In this document: positions 1 to 5,471 of the stretch, one piece after another | How positions within the stretch are numbered: the stretch's first letter is position 1 | Layout: the number at the start of each line of letters is the position of its first letter | Assembly: GCA_947505915.1 (NCBI GenBank) | Contig: CANNNH010000123.1 | Coordinates: 1-5,471 of the forward strand | DNA from: Comamonadaceae bacterium | GTDB lineage: Bacteria; Pseudomonadota; Gammaproteobacteria; Burkholderiales; Burkholderiaceae | Reading direction: 5' to 3' | DNA length: 5,471 nucleotides | Program-made: the position numbers and the translations under genes | Notes under the pieces: generated by a model | The model's input: the letters and a program-made list of their open reading frames with translations, nothing else | Databases searched by the model: none | What the model was told of the DNA's origin: nothing

Positions 1-407
1 CCACCAAACAGGCGGGCGTGTTCGATCTTGACGCAGCGGTTCATCACCGAGTCACGACCAGCTTGTTGCCACAGCGCGTCGGCTTCCATGTTGGCCACCC
101 CCAATTGCTGCCACAAACAACGCACCCCCAGGGCCAGGGCTTGCTCGGCGATGGGCAGCACATCTTCGCTGCGGCGAAACACATCGACCATGTCGATAGG
201 CACATCGATCGACGCCAAGTCGGGAAAGCAACGCTGGCCCAAGACCTCGGTGTAACGCGGGTTGACCGGCACCACGGTGTAACCCGCGGTTTGCATGTAC
301 TTGGCCGCAAAGTAACTGGGGCGGTTCCAGTCGGCGGACAGGCCCACCACAGCAATGGTGCGGCAGCTTTGCAAGATGCGGCGCAGGTCGGCGTTGGTGT
401 GGTCCAT
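1..407 (-). CDS. CoA-binding domain protein (YccU family), 3' end cut by window edge
   Basis: Reading the minus strand from the ATG at 407 gives 135 complete codons with no stop before the window edge, so the last few residues are missing; the family is usually about 140-145 aa, so nearly all of it is here. The protein is a small single-domain Rossmann fold of the CoA_binding_2/YccU type. Family signatures seen are AVVGLS near residues 19-24, followed by NRPSY (28-32), the strand VVPVNPRY at 45-52, VDVFRRSED at 74-82, WQQLGV at 99-104, and the closing NRCVKIEHARL at 123-133. Members bind coenzyme A or a related nucleotide in the cytosol; the physiological role is poorly known. The ATG at 407 is chosen because homologues begin just before the ILQSCRTIAVVGLS stretch; no strong Shine-Dalgarno precedes it. 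It is divergent from the permease gene, with 27 bases between the two starts. The identification of the family is firm, the function is not. Confidence 0.9.
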   Translation of the reverse strand, partial: MDHTNADLRRILQSCRTIAVVGLSADWNRPSYFAAKYMQTAGYTVVPVNPRYTEVLGQRCFPDLASIDVPIDMVDVFRRSEDVLPIAEQALALGVRCLWQQLGVANMEADALWQQAGRDSVMNRCVKIEHARLFG

Positions 408-434
408 GGTGGTGTTGAGTTTATGGGATTTATC

Positions 435-1361
435 ATGTCCCACCCCTTGCCTTGTGATGGAACCCATTTGCCGCCCCAATCCGCCCCCCTGTCACAGGCA
501 TTGATCAACCGCCAAGGCATTGCGGCCATGTGCTTGGCCATGGCTTTCTTTTTGACCAATGACGCCTTGGTCAAGATGGCCAGCGTCCAGATCGGCATCT
601 TTCAGTCCTTGTTCCTGCGCGGTGCGCTGGCCTCCCTGATCCTCAGTGTTGTGGCTTGGCGCATGGGAGCCTTTCGCCTGGGCCCGGGATGGCGCCACCC
701 CACCGTGCTGTGGCGCGCGGGCATTGATGCCGTGGCCTCGATGGTTTACATGGCCGGTCTGGTGCAATTGCCCTTGGCCAATGCCACGGCGATCAATTTG
801 GCAGCCCCTTTTTTCATCACGGTGTTGGCGGTCGGGGTGCTCCATGAACGCGTGGACGCTTTGCGCTGGGGCCTGATCGTCAGCGGCTTTGTCGGCGTGC
901 TGCTGGTGGTTCAACCCCAGATCGACGGCTTCAATGGCCATGCGTGGCTGTGCGTTTTGGGCACCTTTTTGCATGCGGTGCGCGACCTGATCACCCGGCG
1001 CATTCCGGCGGGCATCCCTTCCGCACTGATCACCCAAACCAATGCCATTGCGGCCATGGCCTTGGGTGGCGTACTGTGTTTGGGCCATACTTGGCAGCCC
1101 GTGGATGGCATGGCTGCAGTGTCCTTGGGCTTGGCCGCGCTGTGCCTGTGCATGGCTTACTCGCTGATGGTTCGCGCCACCCGCCAAAGCGATTTGAGTG
1201 TGGTGGCACCCTTTCGCTACACCGGCTTGCTCTACGCCTTGATCGCTGGCTACTGGGTGTGGGGCGAAATCCCTAACACCTGGGCGTGGTGCGGCATCAC
1301 CTTGTTGGTGACATCTGGGCTGGTGATACTCAGGCGTGAACGGGTGCGACCGGCCCAGTGA
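435..1361 (+). CDS. EamA/DMT-family (drug/metabolite) transporter permease
   Basis: This encodes a 308-aa inner-membrane protein made of about ten hydrophobic helices in two EamA repeats (roughly residues 30-160 and 170-300), the usual length and plan of the drug/metabolite transporter superfamily. Typical motifs are the first-helix MAFFLTNDALVKMAS, the mid-repeat LPLANATAINLAAPFFITVL followed by the HERVD-type loop, and near the end PFRYTGLLYALIAGYWVWGEIPN, which is the conserved EamA repeat signature. DMT members export or exchange small metabolites; the substrate cannot be read from sequence. The open frame extends back to base 18, but that part is antisense to the CoA-binding gene and reads as a hydrophilic, His/Gln-rich shadow, so it is excluded. 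The ATG at 435 is preferred, with a weak GGGA about 6 bases upstream; ATG 423 is an alternative. The stop abuts the stop of the convergent E1 gene with no spacer. Confidence 0.88.
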   Translation: MSHPLPCDGTHLPPQSAPLSQALINRQGIAAMCLAMAFFLTNDALVKMASVQIGIFQSLFLRGALASLILSVVAWRMGAFRLGPGWRHPTVLWRAGIDAVASMVYMAGLVQLPLANATAINLAAPFFITVLAVGVLHERVDALRWGLIVSGFVGVLLVVQPQIDGFNGHAWLCVLGTFLHAVRDLITRRIPAGIPSALITQTNAIAAMALGGVLCLGHTWQPVDGMAAVSLGLAALCLCMAYSLMVRATRQSDLSVVAPFRYTGLLYALIAGYWVWGEIPNTWAWCGITLLVTSGLVILRRERVRPAQ

Positions 1362-4028
1362 TCAGCCCAAACGGCGCAAGGCGGCGGCGGCGATGCTGGC
1401 CGCGTCCACTTGGAAGAACTGGCGCAATTGGCTGCGCGTGTCGCTGCGGCCAAAGCCGTCGGTGCCCAAGGTGGTGTAGCTGCGCCCAGTTGGTACAAAC
1501 GCACGGATGCTTTCAGGCACCGCACGCACATAGTCGGTGGCGGCAATGATGGGGCCCTGGCCCATGGCCAATTGCTGGGTGATGAAGGGCGTGGCCCCCG
1601 TATCCGTCCCGGCCAACTCAGCGGCCTCACAGGCCTGACCTTGGCGCGCCAACTCGCTCCAGCTGGTGACGCTGAACACATCCACGCCGATGCCTTGGGC
1701 CAACAGCAGCTCAGCAGCTTTGACCACCTCGTACAAAATCGCGCCCGAACCCAACAAGCTGACACGTCGCGCCTGGGCCTTGCCCGCTTTGCCAGCCGCC
1801 GAGTCCGCGCTGGGTGACCAGCTGACATAGCGGTAGCAACCGCGCAACAAATCGGCCTCCACGCCCGCAGGCAAATCGGGCTGGGCGTGGTTTTCGTTCA
1901 TCAAGGTGATGTAGTAGAAAACATCTTGCTGCTCGACCAACATTTCGCGCATGCCCTGGTCCATGATGACGGCAAGTTCTCCCGCGAAAGCCGGGTCCCA
2001 GGCCTTGCAATTGGGGATGGTCGCGGCCACCACATGGCTGGAGCCATCTTGGTGCTGTAAACCTTCTCCGCCCAGCGTGGTGCGCCCCGAGGTGGCACCC
2101 AGCAAAAAGCCCCTGGCGCGCTGGTCGGCGGCGGCCCAAATTTGGTCGCCCACGCGCTGAAAGCCAAACATCGAGTAATAAATATAGAAAGGCAGCATGG
2201 CCAAGCCGTGCACGCTGTAGCTGGTGGCCGCGGCCGTCCAACTGGCCAGGGCACCGGCTTCAGAGATGCCCTCTTCCAAAATTTGACCGTCCATCGCTTC
2301 GCGGTAGCTGAGCACCGAGCCAATGTCTTCGGGGGCGTATTTTTGGCCCACGCTGGAATAAATGCCCACTTGCTTGAACAAATTGGCCATGCCAAAGGTG
2401 CGTGCCTCGTCGGCCACGATGGGCACCACGCGGGGCCCCAGGTTGGCATCTTTGAGCAAAGCCCCCAACAAGCGCACAAAGGCCATGGTGGTGCTCATTT
2501 CTTTGCCGCCCGCTTGGGTGGCAAAACTGGCGTAGTTGGCGAGTGTGGGCACCGGTACCACCGCACAGGTGGTCACACGCCGGGGCAAATAGCCGCCCAG
2601 GCTTTGGCGGCGCTGGTGCATGTAGCGCATCTCGGCGCTGTCAGCCTCGGGCTTTAAAAAAGCCAAGCCTTTGGCTTGCGCGTCGCTCAGTGGCAGCTGA
2701 AAGCGGTTGCGAAACTCGATCAAATCGCTGTCATCAAATTTCTTTTGGCTGTGGGTGGTCATCTTGCCCTGCCCAGCGCTGCCCATGCCATAACCTTTTT
2801 TGGTGTGGGCCAAGATCACTGTGGGCTGACCCGTGTGCGCAGCCGCCGCTTGGTAAGCGGCATGGATCTTGACCATGTCGTGCCCGCCGCGCTTCAAGCG
2901 GTCAATTTGCTCGTCGGTCATGCCCTGCGCCAAACGCGCCAAGTCGGGGTTTTGCCCAAAAAAAGTGTCGCGGTTGTAGCGCCCATCTTTGGCCGCAAAG
3001 GTTTGCATTTGCCCATCCACCGTGTTGGCAAAAGCCCGAGGCAAAGCACCGGTGGTGTCGCGTGCGAACAAGCCGTCCCAGTCGCTGCCCCAAATGAGTT
3101 TGACCACGTTCCAGCCTGCGCCACTGAACAGTTTTTCCAGTTCGTCAATGATGCGCCCATTGCCGCGCACCGGCCCGTCCAAACGCTGCAAATTGCAGTT
3201 GACCACCCACACCAGGTTGTCCAGCTTTTCGCGCGAGGCCAGGGTGAGGGCGCTCATGCTTTCGGGCTCATCCATTTCGCCATCACCGAACACGCCCCAC
3301 ACCTTGCGCTCGCCACCGGTGAGCAATTGGCGGTGCGCCAAGTAGCGCATGAAGCGCGCGTGGTAGATCGAACTGATGGGGCCAATGCCCATGGAGCCGG
3401 TGGGGAACTGCCAAAAATCGGGCATCAAGTAAGGATGCGGGTAGCTCGACAAACCCCGCGCACCCTCGCCTGTGCGTGCGTGCGGCGCACAAATTTCTTG
3501 CCGGTAATGCAGCAAATCAGCTTCTTCCAAACGGCCCTCCAAAAAAGCACGGGCATACACGCCTGGGGCACTGTGGGGCTGAAAAAACACCAAGTCGCCC
3601 AAGTTGTCATCACTGCGGGCGCGAAAGAAATGGTTGAAGCCGGTTTCAAACAAATCGGCCGCACTGGCATAACTGGCAATGTGGCCACCCAACTCGCCAT
3701 ACGCCTGGTTGGCCCGCACCACCATGGCCAAAGCGTTCCAGCGCATATACGAGGCCAAACGCTCCTCCATGGCCAAGTCGCCTGGAAACACCGGTTGGCG
3801 GTCCACCGAAATGGTGTTGACATAGGGCGTGACCAAATCAGGCTGCCAGCCAATGCGCTCGCCGCGCGCCAACTGCGCCAGCTCGTCCAGGATGAAACGT
3901 GCGCGCTGTGGCCCATGGGTTTGGACCATGGCACTGAAGGCGTCGCGCCACTCGGCGGTTTCGACAGGATCGGAATCGCCCGCGCTGGCGGACCCGAGGC
4001 TCAGGGTGAGAGGGATGGGTGCGTTCAT
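1362..4028 (-). CDS. Homodimeric 2-oxo acid (pyruvate) dehydrogenase E1 component, AceE/MdeB type
   Basis: An 888-aa protein aligning along its length with the single-chain E1 of E. coli AceE type. It decarboxylates a 2-oxo acid with thiamine diphosphate and passes the acyl group to a lipoyl E2 in the cytosol. Visible active-site elements, numbered from ATG 4028: LGGH (His116) and FQPH (His152), matching E. coli His106 and His142; the ThDP/Mg motif GDGE (248-251) to NCN (277-279); the mobile-loop His426 (MTTH), matching His407; EEG with Glu586, matching catalytic Glu571; and LQH with His659, matching His640. The start is ATG 4028, because DPVETAEW follows soon after; an in-frame GTG at 4052 adds 8 residues. 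Neither has a good Shine-Dalgarno. Oddities are an insertion of about 9 residues before GLSSYPHP and a C terminus about 30 residues short of AceE. No aceF or lpd follows, and an Lrp-type gene is divergent. The fold is certain; substrate (pyruvate, 2-ketobutyrate or other) is open, and context favours an MdeB-like paralogue, hence no gene symbol. Confidence 0.93.
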   Translation of the reverse strand: MNAPIPLTLSLGSASAGDSDPVETAEWRDAFSAMVQTHGPQRARFILDELAQLARGERIGWQPDLVTPYVNTISVDRQPVFPGDLAMEERLASYMRWNALAMVVRANQAYGELGGHIASYASAADLFETGFNHFFRARSDDNLGDLVFFQPHSAPGVYARAFLEGRLEEADLLHYRQEICAPHARTGEGARGLSSYPHPYLMPDFWQFPTGSMGIGPISSIYHARFMRYLAHRQLLTGGERKVWGVFGDGEMDEPESMSALTLASREKLDNLVWVVNCNLQRLDGPVRGNGRIIDELEKLFSGAGWNVVKLIWGSDWDGLFARDTTGALPRAFANTVDGQMQTFAAKDGRYNRDTFFGQNPDLARLAQGMTDEQIDRLKRGGHDMVKIHAAYQAAAAHTGQPTVILAHTKKGYGMGSAGQGKMTTHSQKKFDDSDLIEFRNRFQLPLSDAQAKGLAFLKPEADSAEMRYMHQRRQSLGGYLPRRVTTCAVVPVPTLANYASFATQAGGKEMSTTMAFVRLLGALLKDANLGPRVVPIVADEARTFGMANLFKQVGIYSSVGQKYAPEDIGSVLSYREAMDGQILEEGISEAGALASWTAAATSYSVHGLAMLPFYIYYSMFGFQRVGDQIWAAADQRARGFLLGATSGRTTLGGEGLQHQDGSSHVVAATIPNCKAWDPAFAGELAVIMDQGMREMLVEQQDVFYYITLMNENHAQPDLPAGVEADLLRGCYRYVSWSPSADSAAGKAGKAQARRVSLLGSGAILYEVVKAAELLLAQGIGVDVFSVTSWSELARQGQACEAAELAGTDTGATPFITQQLAMGQGPIIAATDYVRAVPESIRAFVPTGRSYTTLGTDGFGRSDTRSQLRQFFQVDAASIAAAALRRLG

Positions 4029-4094
4029 GGCCCAGATATTAGGCCCAGGCACGCAATATTTTGTATTTAATTGAGGGCTTAATGGATGATTAGG

Positions 4095-4107
4095 AGCATT
4101 TAATGCT
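4095..4107. promoter_or_regulatory. Putative Lrp/AsnC-family operator (13-base perfect palindrome)
   Basis: The sequence AGCATT-T-AATGCT is a perfect inverted repeat around one central base. Extended to 4094-4108 it agrees with the E. coli Lrp consensus YAGHAWATTWTDCTR at 11 of 15 positions; mismatches are the two outermost bases and two in the centre. It lies 24 bases upstream of the regulator's ATG and 67 bases upstream of the E1 ATG, well placed for autoregulation and control of the divergent gene. It is likely the binding site of the adjacent Lrp-family protein, though specificity differs among family members and binding is inferred. Confidence 0.55.
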
Positions 4108-4117
4108 TTAAATTATG

Positions 4118-4123
4118 TATTAT
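4118..4123 (+). promoter_or_regulatory. Possible -10 element for the Lrp-type gene
   Basis: TATTAT matches the sigma-70 -10 consensus TATAAT at 5 of 6 positions. A transcript from it would start about 7 bases downstream, essentially at the ATG at 4131, which lacks any Shine-Dalgarno; this would make the message leaderless or nearly so. The base block at the -35 distance (4095-4100) does not resemble TTGACA and falls inside the palindrome, consistent with a regulated promoter but equally with a chance match in AT-rich DNA. Confidence 0.25.
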
Positions 4124-4130
4124 TCAGCAC

Positions 4131-4598
4131 ATGAAACTAGATGCAACCGATTTGCGCATACTCGCCGAGCTGCAAGCCCATGGCGCTTTGTCCAATGTGG
4201 AGTTGGCGCGCCGGGTGCATTTGTCACCCTCGCCCTGCTTGGCGCGGGTCAAGGCCTTGGAGCACAACGGCGTGATCAACCGCTATGTGGCCTTGGCCAA
4301 CGCGGCAGCGCTGGGCTTGGGTCTGAATGTGTTCATCAGCATCAGCCTCAAAGAACAAAGCAAAGCCGCTTTGGCCGAGTTCGAGCAGCGCATTGCCGAG
4401 CATGACGAGGTGATGGAGTGCTACCTCATGACGGGCGACTCCGACTACCTGATGCGCGTGGCCCTGCCCGATATCGCTGCGCTGGAAAAGTTCATCCTCG
4501 AGCAGCTCACGCCGATTCCAGGTATCGAAAAAATCCGCTCCAGTTTTGCGCTCAAACAAGTGCGCTACAAAACGGCCTTGCCGTTGCCGGTGGCTTGA
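4131..4598 (+). CDS. Lrp/AsnC-family transcriptional regulator
   Basis: A 155-aa protein of normal length for the feast/famine regulator family. Residues 1-60 form the N-terminal winged helix-turn-helix: [13 protein letters not shown] opens it, [12 protein letters not shown] is the first HTH helix and turn, and [13 protein letters not shown] (32-44) the recognition helix, followed by the GVINRY wing. Residues about 65-140 are the RAM/Lrp ligand-binding domain, with [17 protein letters not shown] (94-110) containing the conserved GDxDY loop where amino-acid effectors bind in relatives, and the closing [16 protein letters not shown] (129-144). It acts as dimers or octamers on DNA, usually responding to an amino acid. 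It is divergent from the E1 gene across 102 bases containing an Lrp-like palindrome, so that gene and its own are the obvious targets; this parallels mdeR next to mdeAB in P. putida. The ATG at 4131 is the only sensible start, as homologues begin with LDATD-like residues, but it has no Shine-Dalgarno. The family call is secure; effector and targets are inferred. Confidence 0.93.
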   Translation: MKLDATDLRILAELQAHGALSNVELARRVHLSPSPCLARVKALEHNGVINRYVALANAAALGLGLNVFISISLKEQSKAALAEFEQRIAEHDEVMECYLMTGDSDYLMRVALPDIAALEKFILEQLTPIPGIEKIRSSFALKQVRYKTALPLPVA

Positions 4599-4631
4599 AG
4601 CGCTGGGGCGGCGGGCGGGGCATCAGCCGAT

Positions 4632-5471
4632 TTACAAATCCAGCGTCAGCTCAGCGCCTTTGCAACCTGAGCAGCAAATCATCATGGTTTTGTTTTGCGC
4701 TTGTTCGTTGGGCGTGAGGATCAGGTCTTTGTGGTCCACCTCGCCGCTGATGACGCGGGTTTCACAAGCGCCGCACACGCCTTCCATGCACGAATAAGAC
4801 ACGCTCACGCCGTTGTCGAGCAAGGTGTCCAAGATGCTGGCCCCGGGGGCCACGGTGAAGCTGCGCGCGCTGCGCGCCAAGTGCACCTGAAAGCCGCCGG
4901 CCGGTGGCGCTGCTGGGGCCGCTGAAAAATGCTCCCAATGAACCTGCTCGGTGGGCCGTTGGCTGGCGGCGGCTTGATAGGCGGCCAGCATGGGGGCCGG
5001 GCCACAGGCATAAAAATGGGTGTCCGCCGGTGCGGCGTTGACGATGGCGGCCAAGTCCAGCATTTTCCCGCCAGGCTCTTGGTCAAAGTTCAGGTGCAAT
5101 TGCCCCAATCCCCCGGAAGCGGCTTGCAAATCTTGCAAATGCGCAACAAAGGCCGCCCGCGCACGGGTGCGGGCGCTGTAATGCATCACCCACTGGGTTT
5201 GGCGCTGGTTGAGTTGCGCGGCCATGGCGACCAATGGGGTGACGCCAATGCCACCCGCGATCAAGACCACCGGGGCTTGGCCTTCGACCAACGCAAAGTG
5301 GTTGCGCGGCGGGTGCCCCTTGATCGGGTCACCGGCTTTGAGTTGCTGATGGATCCAACTCGAGCCGCCCCGGCTTTGCGGGTCTTTTTGCACCGCCACC
5401 CAATACCGGTGGGCCTCACCCGGCGCATTCAGCAACGAGTAACTGCGGGTCAGTCCTTGGGGCAAGACCAA
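4632..5471 (-). CDS. PDR/VanB-type ferredoxin-NAD(P)H oxidoreductase of an oxygenase system, 5' end outside window
   Basis: The frame runs from the right edge to a TAA at 4632 and gives 280 codons including the stop; the usual family length is about 315-325 aa, so about 40-45 N-terminal residues are missing and the first codon visible (TTG) is internal. Domains in order: the end of the FMN-binding barrel with TRSYSLL (visible residues 8-14); an NAD(P)-binding domain with LIAGGIGVTPL (70-80) and FYACGPAPML (153-162); and a C-terminal plant-type [2Fe-2S] ferredoxin with Cys228-x4-Cys233-x2-Cys236-x29-Cys266. This order (flavin, nucleotide, ferredoxin last) is that of phthalate dioxygenase reductase and vanillate demethylase reductase. 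It transfers electrons from NAD(P)H through FMN and the cluster to a Rieske-type oxygenase in the cytosol. The oxygenase is not in the window, so the substrate is unknown. It is convergent with the regulator gene, 33 bases apart, with no clear terminator between. Confidence 0.9.
   Translation of the reverse strand: MVLPQGLTRSYSLLNAPGEAHRYWVAVQKDPQSRGGSSWIHQQLKAGDPIKGHPPRNHFALVEGQAPVVLIAGGIGVTPLVAMAAQLNQRQTQWVMHYSARTRARAAFVAHLQDLQAASGGLGQLHLNFDQEPGGKMLDLAAIVNAAPADTHFYACGPAPMLAAYQAAASQRPTEQVHWEHFSAAPAAPPAGGFQVHLARSARSFTVAPGASILDTLLDNGVSVSYSCMEGVCGACETRVISGEVDHKDLILTPNEQAQNKTMMICCSGCKGAELTLDL

Larger units (their letters stand above)
4029..4130. promoter_or_regulatory. AT-rich divergent control region between the E1 gene and the Lrp-type regulator
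   Basis: These 102 bases separate the start of the E1 gene (minus) from the start of the regulator (plus), so promoters for both must lie here or reach into the genes. The half nearest the regulator (about 4054-4125) is strikingly AT-rich against GC-rich flanks. It contains the palindrome at 4095-4107 and a seven-base direct repeat ATTTAAT at 4065-4071 and 4098-4104, 33 bases apart, close to three helical turns. A TATTAT hexamer at 4118-4123 is a possible -10 element for the regulator, but no good -35 lies at the right distance. No confident sigma-70 promoter could be assigned for the E1 gene. That the region is regulatory follows from its position; details are inferred. Confidence 0.65.

Noticed and set aside
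18..434. N-terminal extension of the permease frame back to base 18
   Set aside because: It is antisense to the CoA-binding gene, is hydrophilic and His/Gln-rich with no family resemblance, while the recognised permease begins around 435.
44..598. 184-codon minus-strand frame across the divergent junction
   Set aside because: It is out of frame with the recognised CoA-binding protein and overlaps the permease start; the translation is Trp/Pro/Cys-rich shadow sequence.
4029..4052. GTG start at 4052 for the E1 gene
   Set aside because: It would add 8 residues with no homology and has no Shine-Dalgarno; ATG 4028 is simpler, though not proven.
2676..4070. A 464-codon open frame on the plus strand, antisense to the E1 gene
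   Set aside because: It lies almost wholly opposite a well-conserved E1 gene and its translation shows no recognisable domain; long antisense frames are common opposite GC-rich genes.
4599..4631. Possible terminator between the regulator and reductase genes
   Set aside because: The 33-base gap is G-rich but contains no stable inverted repeat followed by a T run on either strand.
1..5471. A new defence, mobile or CRISPR-like system
   Set aside because: No repeats arrays, transposase, integrase, toxin-antitoxin or nuclease-like genes are visible; all recognised genes are metabolic, transport or regulatory.

Overview
The window looks like a stretch of chromosome from a betaproteobacterium, most likely Burkholderiales and perhaps Comamonadaceae-like. 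This rests on the fairly high GC coding sequence, codon choice, and the style of the proteins (a YccU-type CoA-binding protein, an EamA permease, a homodimeric AceE-type E1, and a VanB/phthalate-dioxygenase-reductase-like protein). The taxonomic placement is inference; there is no rRNA or other marker here.

Layout from left to right: (1) the 3'-truncated end of a small CoA-binding protein gene on the minus strand (1-407); (2) 27 bases later, a divergent EamA/DMT-family permease on the plus strand (435-1361); (3) directly abutting it tail to tail, a large minus-strand gene for a thiamine-diphosphate E1 of the AceE/MdeB type (1362-4028); (4) an AT-rich divergent control region of 102 bases (4029-4130) holding a 13-base perfect palindrome that resembles an Lrp box; (5) an Lrp/AsnC-family regulator on the plus strand (4131-4598); (6) after a 33-base gap, the C-terminal 280 codons of a flavin/[2Fe-2S] oxidoreductase on the minus strand (4632-5471), whose start lies beyond the right edge.

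The most informative unit is the divergent pair E1 gene / Lrp-type regulator. No E2 (aceF) or E3 (lpd) gene follows the E1 gene; its 3' end instead collides with the permease gene. An orphan homodimeric E1 next to a divergent Lrp-family gene recalls the mdeB/mdeR arrangement of Pseudomonas putida (2-ketobutyrate dehydrogenase E1 and its Lrp-type regulator, in methionine breakdown). The E1 is therefore more likely a paralogue serving amino-acid-derived 2-oxo acids than the housekeeping pyruvate dehydrogenase, with the regulator sensing an amino acid and controlling both genes through the shared intergenic region. This is inference from context; no methionine gamma-lyase gene is visible in the window.

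No RNA genes, insertion sequences, CRISPR arrays or clear rho-independent terminators were found. All non-coding gaps are short (27, 0, 102 and 33 bases). I see no convincing new defence or mobile system; the window is mostly ordinary metabolic chromosome with one interesting regulatory pairing.
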